DNA of 64,000 nt from positions 1,736,001-1,800,000 of the forward strand of contig OZ220748.1 of NCBI GenBank assembly GCA_965117035.1, in the 5' to 3' direction. The notes below the pieces were generated by a model that had not been told where the DNA came from, made no database searches, and saw only the letters and a list, made by a program, of their open reading frames with translations. Both the position numbers and the translations under genes were made by a program. Source of the DNA: CAZENU01 sp965117035. GTDB taxonomy: Bacteria > Chloroflexota > Dehalococcoidia > Lucifugimonadales > CAZENU01. Shown here piece after piece: positions 51,799 to 59,399 of this stretch (within the stretch, counting starts at the first letter, position 1; every line of letters starts with the position of its first letter).

Positions 51799-52101
51799 AG
51801 GGAGATCGCCGCCCTGGTGGGAGTGGTGCCCTTCAACAGGGACAGCGGCCAGTTCAGGGGCCAGCGTACGACGTGGGGAGGCAGGGCGTCGGTGCGCAGA
51901 GTCCTGTACATGGCCACACTAGTGGCCATACGGTGGAATCCGGCCATCAAGGGGTTCTACGACCGGCTGTGCGCGGGGGCAAGGCGAAGAAGGTGGCGCT
52001 GACCGCAGCGATGAGGAAGCTGCTGACGATCATCAACGTCATGTTCCGAGACCAGACTCCGTGGGACCCGACCAGGCACCAGACAGCCCAAATCGCTTGA
52101 C
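51780..52101 (+). pseudogene. IS110-family transposase C-terminal fragment
   Basis: It reads LNHREIAALVGVVPFNRDSG, GGRASVRRVLYMATLVAIRW, then after a one-base shift GKAKKVALTAAMRKLLTIIN and VMFRDQTPWDP. This is the Transposase_20 end of IS110 elements. The N-terminal DEDD domain is missing. Confidence 0.78.
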
Positions 52102-52127
52102 TTCCATGACAGTTGCTGAGTGCCCCG

Positions 52128-52165
52128 ACACCTGGTCGGGGTGTATCGAAGGGTCTAATAGCGCG
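52128..52165. repeat. dispersed palindromic repeat (inverted copy)
   Basis: CCCCGAC...GTCGGGG followed by TGTATCGAAGGG; the reverse complement matches 58225-58262 closely (CCTTCGATACACCCCGAC, then GTCG.GGCACTCAG). It belongs to the same family as the hairpin at 1300-1320. Confidence 0.65.
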
Positions 52166-52293
52166 GTCTTCGGGTGGGGCCGGCACGGGCATTCCGATAA
52201 CCTGGCATGCCCCCCTCGATGCGCGCCGCTCGAGCAACTGCGCTAACTCGGGGTGAACGGGCTCGTGTGGGCGACGAGTCGGCAAAGAGCGAG

Positions 52294-52929
52294 CTACGCG
52301 AGGGACACGAGCCACCGGACGATGACCGCCAGTCCGACGACCGTCGAAGCGCCCAGGAGCAGGACTACCGCCCCCAGGAAGCCCTGGAACAGCAACGTGA
52401 GGACGAACCGCGCCGGCGTCGATGGATGATGATGCCCGAGTGGCGCGTATTCGATGAACGGCCGATGGCCGTACCACCCGAACCCGTAGCTGCGCCCGGC
52501 GCCTTCCCTGCGCTCGTCCCTCCTCGTCCGCCACCTCTCGGTCCGCTGGCGCTGCACGTCGGCGAAGTGCTGTGGCAGCCCGCGCTCCTCCAGCGTGCGT
52601 CGCACCTCCAGCGGATACCGGTGTAGCTCCCTGTACCGGGCGCCTGCCGGAAACGAGCGGAACAGCAGCTCCGGCCGGCCCTTCGGGAACCGCGACAGGT
52701 AGACCTCGATCGCCCTGTCGTACTCCGGGCCCCGGCGCCCCGACAGGAAGAGGTACTTGCCGGCCTCCACCAGCTCGCCCAGGTCCAGCAGCAGCCTGCC
52801 GTAGCGCTCGTAGAGTCGCGAATCGTAGCTGGCGGTCCCGATGTTGCCGCGCAGGATCTCCTTGGCGCGCCACATCTCGCCGCGTTCGATGGCCTCGTCG
52901 ACCCGTTCGTACAGGTCCTGCTTCGCCAT
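52294..52929 (-). CDS. DUF6584-family membrane-anchored protein
   Basis: A 211-residue protein. Residues 1-110 match the DUF6584 pattern: YERVDEAIERGEMWRAKEIL, RLYERYGRLLLDLGELVEAG, KYLFLSGRRGPEYDRAIEVY, a TPR-like helical array. After a basic stretch, two C-terminal hydrophobic helices (FVLTLLFQGFLGAVVLLLGA and VVGLAVIVRWLV) anchor it. The function of DUF6584 is not known. Start ATG 52929 begins the domain. Confidence 0.8.
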   Translation of the reverse strand: MAKQDLYERVDEAIERGEMWRAKEILRGNIGTASYDSRLYERYGRLLLDLGELVEAGKYLFLSGRRGPEYDRAIEVYLSRFPKGRPELLFRSFPAGARYRELHRYPLEVRRTLEERGLPQHFADVQRQRTERWRTRRDERREGAGRSYGFGWYGHRPFIEYAPLGHHHPSTPARFVLTLLFQGFLGAVVLLLGASTVVGLAVIVRWLVSLA

Positions 52930-53024
52930 GGGATGCACGTGTCTCTCGCCGGCTCGCGGGCGGCCACGCCCAGAGGACGTGTCGCGACGCTACTCGGAAG
53001 TCCCGACGCGCGGGGGCGCGGCGC

Positions 53025-53939
53025 CTACGTGCCCAGTGCTTCGAGCTGGCTGATGATGACGTCGGTGGCAGCCCGGTCGCCGATCGCCTGCGCGACGTAC
53101 TTCCACGTGATCACCCCGTCCTTGTCCAGGATGAACGTGGCCGGGGCCGCCAGCTTGTCGCCCAACAGGTCGTACACCATGTACGCCCGGGGCACCTTCC
53201 TGGAGGTGTCGTACAGCACCGGGAACGGAATGCCTAGCTCCTGGACGACCTGGCCCGCCGCGTCTAGGTTGTCGACGCTGATCGCCAGCACCTCGGCGTT
53301 CAGGTCCTGGATCTTGTCGTAAACGTTAGTCAGCTTCCCGAGCTGACCCCTGCAGTGTATTCACCAGAACGCCCGGTAGAAGATCAGCACCACGTTCTTG
53401 TCGCCCCTGAACGACTCGAGCGACTGCTCGCCGCCTGTGGCCGACTTCAGCATGAACGACGGCGCGATGTCCCCGACGTTCGTCCCGACGCCCTCCGGCA
53501 GCGGGGTGGGCTCCGGAGTAGGCGTCGGAGGCGTCTTCGTCGGCGTGGGCACCGCGGTCGGTACCTCGGTCGGGGCCGGCGGGGGAGTTGCCGCGGGTGC
53601 GGCCGTGGGCGCGACCGCGGCGGCCGTGGGAACGGCGGTCGGAGCCGACGGAGCCTCCGTGGGAGCCGGTGCGGCCGTGGGCGCCTCGGTGGGAGCCGGC
53701 GCGGCCGTCGGAACTTCGGTGGGAGCCGCGGCGGCCGCCGGCGCGGCCGTCGGGGCCATCGCCGCCGTGGGCGGCGGAGCGGCCGGCGCTACGGTGGGAG
53801 CGGCAGGGGCAGTCGTCGGCGCCGTCGTCGCTCCGGGGTCGGTCGGCGCGCTGCCCGATTCCTCGTCGGAAGTAGACGAGCAAGCGCCCGCCAACAGGGC
53901 AACCAGGGCTGCGGACAGAAAGATAACTCTCAGCATCAT
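53025..53939 (-). CDS. lipoprotein peroxiredoxin (AhpC/TSA-like) selenoprotein, in-frame TGA = Sec193
   Basis: A 304-residue exported peroxiredoxin-like protein if TGA 53361-53363 is selenocysteine. The signal peptide ends in a lipobox-like LLAGAC (Cys20); residues 32-147 are a Pro/Ala/Thr stalk; the AhpC/TSA domain starts near 153 (NVGDIAPSFMLKSATGGEQS) and reaches KNVVLIFYRAFW, then TGA, then IHCRGQLGKLTNVYDKI. Relatives read FYRxxWCxxC at this point, so the TGA is the peroxidatic or first redox Cys, giving U193-I-H-C196. The same frame continues through AEVLAISVDNLDAAGQVVQE and PATFILDKDGVITWKYV to the stop at 53025. A SECIS-like hairpin lies at 53329-53347. The frame has no other stop in 305 codons. 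Confidence 0.87.
53329..53347 (-). promoter_or_regulatory. bacterial SECIS element for the peroxiredoxin selenoprotein
   Basis: On the minus strand a perfect 7-bp stem (GTCAGCT pairing with AGCTGAC) closes the 5-nt loop CGGGA. The loop begins 20 nt after the TGA and has G at its second position. The spacing is identical to that of the element at 4326-4342, although the flanking sequences differ. Confidence 0.83.
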
Positions 53940-54097
53940 CCCAGTTTACCAAAAGCCGACCCGTCAATGGTGAGCGGTCCGGGACAAGGGAGGTGGGTGC
54001 CTAGAGCCGCCAAAAAAGCGTGCGAGCGGGTTGGTTTGACCGCTCGGGGGATTCGCGGTAGGGTTGCCCAATCCTCCCGTTCGCATAGTATCCCTCA

Positions 54098-54670
54098 ATG
54101 CGCCAGCGCCTTCTCCGACTACTGACGCTTCCAATCCGCGGGGCCCGGCGTCTCTTCCGTCAAGCGCGAAGACCACGGACGGACCGCGCCGAAAGTCTCA
54201 TAACGGCTTTCGTCTACTATACGCGGCTCGCGGCCAGCGAAGACCGGAGTCGACTATGGAGACTTGGCGTGCTCGTCTTTGTGGTTGTGATCGCAGTCGG
54301 CCTGAATTACACGGGGTCGGGGCCAGCAACAAGGGCGCCTCTCTATGCCGCGCTTGCCGCCACTACCCTCGCAGCGGAGCGGATGCCGGTGAAATCGATG
54401 TCCCACTATCCGATCGCGAGTTGGCGGCGGCGGGTGCATCTCGTGGAGATTGACCGGTGGACAACAGCACTGCTCAGCGTGATGGCGGGGGCAACAGCGC
54501 TTTGGGCAGCAGGCAACTGGTTACTGAGTACCGAGGCCGGCCTCCCCTACTTCATCCTCGGAGCCATCATCGCTATCGTAGGTGCCTTCACCTTGATACA
54601 GACAATCTCAGGTCTAAACGTGCGGTACGATAAAGGTGTAGATGTACAGAATGGCGATGATGGCGAATAG
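54098..54670 (+). CDS. hypothetical membrane protein
   Basis: A 190-residue protein with a basic N-terminus and about four hydrophobic helices (LGVLVFVVVIAVGLNYT, ALYAALAATTLAAERM, TALLSVMAGATALWAAGNWLL, FILGAIIAIVGAFTLIQT). No family is recognised. Its 3' end overlaps the convergent small gene at 54614-54769. Confidence 0.6.
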   Translation: MRQRLLRLLTLPIRGARRLFRQARRPRTDRAESLITAFVYYTRLAASEDRSRLWRLGVLVFVVVIAVGLNYTGSGPATRAPLYAALAATTLAAERMPVKSMSHYPIASWRRRVHLVEIDRWTTALLSVMAGATALWAAGNWLLSTEAGLPYFILGAIIAIVGAFTLIQTISGLNVRYDKGVDVQNGDDGE

Positions 54671-54769
54671 AACATACACGGCGACCTTTAGCCGCCGCCA
54701 GTCAAGCCGCGCCGCTAGGTCGTCGTATGTCTCGTCCGCTGGCTTGGCCGGTATCTCATCCGAGTCCAT
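54614..54769 (-). CDS. small single-TM protein
   Basis: A 51-residue protein from ATG 54769: an acidic cytoplasmic start (MDSDEIPAKPADETYDDLAA), a basic helix and one membrane helix (VAVYVLFAIIAILYIYTFIV). No family is recognised. It overlaps the 3' end of the convergent gene by 57 bp. Confidence 0.5.
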   Translation of the reverse strand: MDSDEIPAKPADETYDDLAARLDWRRLKVAVYVLFAIIAILYIYTFIVPHV

Positions 54770-54949
54770 GTTCGCCCTCCGGCAGTAGGCTCTTAATTCT
54801 ACCACAGGCCCCTTCTCGGCAAGCCCTCAGCACGTCTGCTCAGGACTATTGCACTCGACTCTGCCACACTGGCCGCGCACCCCAGGTGGAGCCGACCGGA
54901 CTCTTGCACCCGCCCCCGCGACAAGCACTCCAGAGTGCTCTGTCCTCGC

Positions 54950-56101
54950 TCACCCGGCCCCGCCGCGGGTGGCCTCCAGGCGTTCCCGCACCTCGTCGGG
55001 CACCCTCGCTTCCCTGACCCAACGGAGCGTCCGCGTTTCGCCCCGCCTCGACACGCTCGCCGCGGCCTCCGCGACCAGCTCCACGCCCGCCAGGAAGTCG
55101 GTCAGCGCGATGTACTCCGCGCCGACGCCCCCGTTCACGTCGTCGATGCGCGTCGTCGCGTTGTGGTAGTTGCCCAGCGGGAAGGCCAGCCCCGTCGCCC
55201 GGTAGCCGTTGACCGCGAACGCCGTCGCCTCGCACACCCCGCCCGACATGAGCTGCCTCTGGACGCGGAACTCCGGGTTGTCGCGGGCGAGCCGCTCGCT
55301 CGCCGCCGTCAGCACCTGCTCCGCCTCGGCGTCGAAGGTGTACGCCGCGTCGCCGGTGCGGATCACCGGCCCCGCCCCCTGCGACACGCCCGGTATCACC
55401 GCGCTCGACTCGATCGACACGACCAGCGTGTCCCGCGGCAGCGTGCCCGCCTCCGCCATCAGCCGTGCCCCGAGCAGGCCCTCCTCCTCGGCCCGCGTCA
55501 GCACGCCGTACGCGTCGACGTCCCCCTCGCCCGCCGACAGCCGCTCCAGCGCGGCCAGGATCGCCGCGCAGCCCGCCAGGTCGTCCAGCGCCCGCATGCG
55601 GATCGTGCCGCCGTCCAGCTCGAAGTCCGGCAGATCGAACACCGACGGCAGCGGCGGCTCGCGCCCGATCGCCGACTCCAGCTCCAGCCAGGCCAGCCGC
55701 GCCTTCCGGCGGTCAGCCGGGTCGACCGTGTCCTTGTGGCGCCCCGTCGTCCCCCGTATCCTCCCGGCCGGCGTGACCACCTGCACCGGTGTGGGGCTCA
55801 CGAGCGCCGCGGCCGGAATCCCGCCGACCGCACGGGCCAGGGCGCGCCTTCCGTCCGTTTCTACGACCTCGAACCCGGGGTGGTCCATGTGCGCCACGAA
55901 GGCGATGGGCGGCTCGGCCGACCCCTCTCCCCTCCGAACGCGGGCGACGATGTTGCCGAAGTCGTCGCGCTCGTACGAAACACCCGCGTCTCTGAGGATG
56001 CCCTCCGCGTACCGGGCCGGGCCGTCCTCGAAGAAGGGCGTCGCGGGCCGCTCCCCGAGCCCCCGGAGAATCTCCAGCGCGCGCTCGTCGTTCCCGGCCA
56101 T
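54950..56101 (-). CDS. M42/M20-type metallopeptidase (aminopeptidase)
   Basis: A 383-residue zinc aminopeptidase of the M42-like clan MH. Metal and catalytic residues are seen in IAFVAHMDHPGFEV (His, Asp), ALDDLAGCAAILAAL (bridging Asp), GVLTRAEEEGLLGARL (catalytic Glu pair) and the C-terminal GNYHNATTRIDD (His). A PDZ-like or apical domain insertion lies between the first His motif and ALDD. The open frame runs far upstream, but ATG 56101 is the start because the protein begins there as in relatives; the upstream part is antisense to the RNB gene. It probably cleaves N-terminal residues from peptides in the cytoplasm. Confidence 0.88.
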   Translation of the reverse strand: MAGNDERALEILRGLGERPATPFFEDGPARYAEGILRDAGVSYERDDFGNIVARVRRGEGSAEPPIAFVAHMDHPGFEVVETDGRRALARAVGGIPAAALVSPTPVQVVTPAGRIRGTTGRHKDTVDPADRRKARLAWLELESAIGREPPLPSVFDLPDFELDGGTIRMRALDDLAGCAAILAALERLSAGEGDVDAYGVLTRAEEEGLLGARLMAEAGTLPRDTLVVSIESSAVIPGVSQGAGPVIRTGDAAYTFDAEAEQVLTAASERLARDNPEFRVQRQLMSGGVCEATAFAVNGYRATGLAFPLGNYHNATTRIDDVNGGVGAEYIALTDFLAGVELVAEAAASVSRRGETRTLRWVREARVPDEVRERLEATRGGAG

Positions 56102-56185
56102 ATAGAATACCCCTGCCGCCGTCGTCCTCGGGAGGGTACCAACCCCCGGCTCCGGCGGGCAACACGATTCGACGTCGAGGTGCAC

Positions 56186-58201
56186 ATGACGCCAGGCGCA
56201 GTCGTCGTCGCGCTGCTCAGCAAGGGCGCGACGGCGGTACAGTACAGGGAAGCGGACGCCGGGCGCGTCACCGTCGCCATCGGGCGCAACAGGAACGCGA
56301 AGATTCCCGCCGGCCGCGTCGCGCTCGTCACCGACTACGTGCCCGCCAGCCACGAGGAGCTGGACCGGTTCCGCCTCGCCTGCGACGCCATGGCCGCCGA
56401 GGTAGACCTCTCGGAGGTGTGGGAGATCGTCAGGGACGAGGACGAGCCCGCGACCGCAGACACCGTCGCCGAGCTGTACTGGGGCGACTCCCCCGAGGCC
56501 GCGCATCGCGTCGCGGTCGCCCTCCACCTCGACCGCCACACCGACTACTTCGTGCGGACACCGGACGGCTACGCCGCGCGCACCGCCGACGCGGTCGCCG
56601 AGATACGGACGCGCCGCCGGCGCCGGGCCGAGTACGCCGCCGACGCCGACGCGCTGATCGAGGCCCTGCGCGAACGGCGACTGCCCGGACCGACCACGAA
56701 GAACCACGAGACCCAGCTCGGCCACCTGCGCGAGTACGCAGTCCACGGCGACGACTACGCCCGCGCCTCCGACGCGCGGGACCTGCTCGAACGGGCCGTC
56801 ACCGGCTCCCGCGACCTCCAGCGCGCCTGCTTCGAGATGCTCGCCGACGCCGGCGTCTTCTCCCCCGACGAGCCCCTCGAGCTCGCCCGCGCCGACATAC
56901 CGCTGGCCCACCCGCACGACGCGCTGGCCGAGGCTGAAGCCGTCGCCCGCGATCCCCCCCGGCCCCGCGACGCGGCCGACCTGACCGGGACGACCGTCTT
57001 CACCGTCGACAACGCGGGCACCGAGGAGCGCGACGACGCCCTGTCGTTCGACACGGAGGCCGCCGGGCCGACGTTCCGCGTCGGCATCCACGTTGCCTAC
57101 GCGGGCCTGCTCGTGCAGCGCGGCGGCAAAATGGACCGCGAGGCGGACCGCAGGATGGCCACGCTCTACCTGCCCGAGCGCCGGATCGACATGCTGCCGC
57201 CCGCATTCAGCCTCGGCGTCGGCAGCCTCGACCCCGCCCAGGACAGGCAAGCCCTCAGCCTCGCCGTCGAGCTATCCGAGGACGGCGAGCCGCTGGGCTG
57301 GTCCCTGGAGCCGTCCGTCGTGCGCAGCCGCGCCGCGCTCTCATACGAGGACGCCGACGAGGTCCTCGGAGACGAGTCGCACCCGGCGCACGACGCGCTC
57401 GCCGGCCTCCAGCGCGCCGCCGACGCGCTGCGGGCGCGGCGCGAGGAGTCGGGCGCCGTCACCCTCGACCAGCCCGAGATGTCGGTCAGCGTCGACGACG
57501 ACGGCCGAGTCCAGGTCACCGTCACCCGCCGCGACAGCCCGGCCAGGCAGATCGTCGCCGAGATGGCCATCCTGTACAACGTGCTCGCCGCCGGGCTGTG
57601 CCGGAGCGAGGGAATCCCGGCCGTCTACCGCGTGCAGACGGCGCCCGACCTGTCCGGCATCGCCGACTTCCCCGAGCCGCTCAGGCGCTACCAGGCGGCG
57701 AGACGCCTCTTCCCGGCCGACCTCGTCTCCGAGCCGGGGCCGCACGGCGGACTCGGCGTGCCCGTCTACCTGCAGGCGACGTCACCGCTCCGGCGCTACC
57801 CCGATCTCGTAATGCAGCGGCAGATCGCCCACCACCTCGCCACGGGCACGCCCCTCTACACGCCCGAGGAGATCGCGTCCGTCATGCAGCGCGCCGAGGT
57901 CCAGCTACGCGAGCTGTCGAGGATCGAGGACTCCCGCAGGCGCTACTGGTTCCTGAGGTTCCTCCAGGACACGGTACTGAACGCACCCGACTCATCCGGC
58001 GCCGACCGCCAATTCGACGCCGTCGTTCTGGAAAACGAGCCCCACCGCCGCGCGCTGCTCGAGCTGGACGAATACCCGTTCAGGATGAGGGCCGAGATAC
58101 CCAGGCAGGCCGAGCCCGGCGACCATGTGGCCCTGCAGCTCCGGGACGTCGACCTCTGGCGCCGCCTCGCCCACTTCGTATACACCCAGAGCGCGACCTA
58201 G
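56186..58201 (+). CDS. RNB-domain exoribonuclease (RNase II/R family)
   Basis: A 671-residue 3'-5' exoribonuclease. The catalytic start is TVFTVDNAGTEERDDALSFD, where the Asp cluster binds magnesium, followed by FRVGIHVAYAGLLVQRGGKM, READRRMATLYLPERRIDML, the VRSRAALSYEDADEVL segment and YLQATSPLRRYPDLVMQRQI with the conserved arginines. The N-terminal 250 residues take the place of the cold-shock domains and look divergent, and no clear S1 domain is seen at the end. ATG 56186 starts 84 bp from the divergent peptidase. The longer upstream frame is antisense to that gene and rejected. Confidence 0.9.
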   Translation: MTPGAVVVALLSKGATAVQYREADAGRVTVAIGRNRNAKIPAGRVALVTDYVPASHEELDRFRLACDAMAAEVDLSEVWEIVRDEDEPATADTVAELYWGDSPEAAHRVAVALHLDRHTDYFVRTPDGYAARTADAVAEIRTRRRRRAEYAADADALIEALRERRLPGPTTKNHETQLGHLREYAVHGDDYARASDARDLLERAVTGSRDLQRACFEMLADAGVFSPDEPLELARADIPLAHPHDALAEAEAVARDPPRPRDAADLTGTTVFTVDNAGTEERDDALSFDTEAAGPTFRVGIHVAYAGLLVQRGGKMDREADRRMATLYLPERRIDMLPPAFSLGVGSLDPAQDRQALSLAVELSEDGEPLGWSLEPSVVRSRAALSYEDADEVLGDESHPAHDALAGLQRAADALRARREESGAVTLDQPEMSVSVDDDGRVQVTVTRRDSPARQIVAEMAILYNVLAAGLCRSEGIPAVYRVQTAPDLSGIADFPEPLRRYQAARRLFPADLVSEPGPHGGLGVPVYLQATSPLRRYPDLVMQRQIAHHLATGTPLYTPEEIASVMQRAEVQLRELSRIEDSRRRYWFLRFLQDTVLNAPDSSGADRQFDAVVLENEPHRRALLELDEYPFRMRAEIPRQAEPGDHVALQLRDVDLWRRLAHFVYTQSAT

Positions 58202-58224
58202 GCCAGGCGCGGCCCGGCAGGCCC

Positions 58225-58385
58225 TTCGATACACCCCGACGAAGCGTCGAGGCACTCAGGGCGGGCGGTCTCTTGGCTCCGGCCCAACACAACCCGCTCA
58301 CCCCGAGTAGCGCCTCATCGACTCCACACAACCCGCTCTCCCCGAGTAGCGCCGCTGCCTTGGCGGCGCGTATCGAGGGGCGCCC
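58225..58385. repeat. cluster of dispersed palindromic repeats
   Basis: Contains CCTTCGATACACCCCGACGA at 58226-58245 (compare 52128-52165 and 1294-1320), then two copies of CCCCGAGTAGCGCC (about 58302 and 58341) and GGCGCGTATCGAGGGGCG at the end. The last part recurs at 62456-62514. These 160 bp lie between convergent genes and may also act as transcription stops. Confidence 0.65.
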
Positions 58386-58404
58386 TCCATATCCGAGCGG
58401 CGAC

Positions 58405-58836
58405 CTATACCCGCCCCTGCGACGGAATAGCCGCCGTCGCCGAGACCTCCACCAGCACCCTGCCCCCGCCCAGCGACGCCACGTTCACCAGCGTGGAACA
58501 CGGGTAGCCGCCGGCAGGATACAGCTCGCGAAAGACCTCGGCGCGCGTCTCCAGGAACGGCCCGACCGACTCCGCGCCCACCAGGTAGATCGTGAACTCG
58601 ACCACGTCCTCGAACCCGGCGCCCGCAGCCTCCAGCACCCTCCCCAGGTTGCGGAACACCTGCCTCGTCTGCGCCGCCGCGTCCCCATCGCCCACCAGGC
58701 TGCCATCGACGTCGCCCGCGGTCTGCCCGGACACGAACAGCAGGTCCGCCCCCGATACCCTCACCGCGTGCGAGTACAGCCCCGACGGCGGGGCGACGCC
58801 CTCGGCGGTCACGACGGTACGACGGCTATCGGTCAT
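58405..58836 (-). CDS. RidA/YjgF-family protein
   Basis: A 143-residue member of the RidA family, whose founding enzymes remove reactive enamine/imine intermediates. Marks are YSHAVRVSGADLLFVSGQTA, QTRQVFRNLGRVLEAAGAGF followed by EDVVEFTIYLVG, and the end PCSTLVNVASLGGGRVLVEV. The Arg that binds carboxylates in active RidA (usually in (R)xxxxV near PxR) is replaced by Cys-Ser-Thr-Leu, so it belongs to a divergent subfamily. ATG 58836 follows GGAGAG. Confidence 0.87.
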   Translation of the reverse strand: MTDSRRTVVTAEGVAPPSGLYSHAVRVSGADLLFVSGQTAGDVDGSLVGDGDAAAQTRQVFRNLGRVLEAAGAGFEDVVEFTIYLVGAESVGPFLETRAEVFRELYPAGGYPCSTLVNVASLGGGRVLVEVSATAAIPSQGRV

Positions 58837-58971
58837 GGCTACTCTCCGAAAGTCCCCTCTCCCTCGACGGGAGAGAGCCTGCCCCGTACTCCGATACGGG
58901 GGCCAGGGTGAGCGTGAGGAGCGGCGACATGCCACTCGTCCTCAGGCAACGACCTTCAGGGTCGGCGTCGC

Positions 58972-59382
58972 CTACGCCCTGAACACCACGCCATCGGGCT
59001 CCACGCTGATGATGACGCGGTCCTCGCCCCGCAGCATGGACATGCGCGCCTCGACCCCGTCCGGCGCGACGTAGCGCTCGACTATCGCCCGCGTGTCGGC
59101 CCAGATAGAGTCGTCGTCCCGGACCTCCGCCCGCCCTCGGACCGTGACGTACTCTTCGGCCATCGGCTCCGAGCATACGCACACCGCGATCCGGCCGTCA
59201 CGCACCAGGTTGCCGTACTTGACACGCTGCTTTGTCGTCGACACCAGCAGCCGCCCGTCCGAGTAGACGTACCAGTTCGGCGTGAGCTGCGGCATCCCGT
59301 CGCGGCCGATCGTCGCCACGACCGCTATCCTCGAGGGCGCCAGGAACCCGGCCAGCCTGGTCTCTTCCTCCGCGCTGATCAT
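58972..59382 (-). CDS. pyridoxamine-5'-phosphate-oxidase-like (F420/FMN-binding) protein
   Basis: A 136-residue split beta-barrel protein. It shows PSRIAVVATIGRDGMPQLTP with NWYVYSDGRLLVSTTKQRVK, the flavin- or F420-binding entry, then RIAVCVCSEPMAEEYVTVRG and AIVERYVAPDG. Such proteins reduce or oxidise small molecules using FMN or F420. ATG 59382 starts the domain. It follows the substrate-binding lipoprotein gene by 17 bp and may be co-transcribed with it. Confidence 0.85.
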   Translation of the reverse strand: MISAEEETRLAGFLAPSRIAVVATIGRDGMPQLTPNWYVYSDGRLLVSTTKQRVKYGNLVRDGRIAVCVCSEPMAEEYVTVRGRAEVRDDDSIWADTRAIVERYVAPDGVEARMSMLRGEDRVIISVEPDGVVFRA

Positions 59383-59399
59383 CCGCCGACGCTCCGCCG

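Noticed and set aside
53420..53850. A CRISPR-like or tandem DNA repeat array suggested by the repeated GGTGGGAGCCGG.C units.
   Set aside because: The periodicity is that of Pro/Ala/Thr codons in the lipoprotein stalk; there are no unique spacers. I found no CRISPR array in the window.
54935..56185. A plus-strand extension of the RNB gene by over 400 codons, giving a 1088-residue frame.
   Set aside because: The extension is antisense to the M42 peptidase gene, whose conserved metal motifs are clear; high GC keeps the antisense frame open. The RNB start at 56186 fits the family.
56102..57250. A minus-strand extension of the M42 peptidase to 766 residues.
   Set aside because: The extra part is antisense to the RNB gene with its catalytic aspartates and shows no family pattern.
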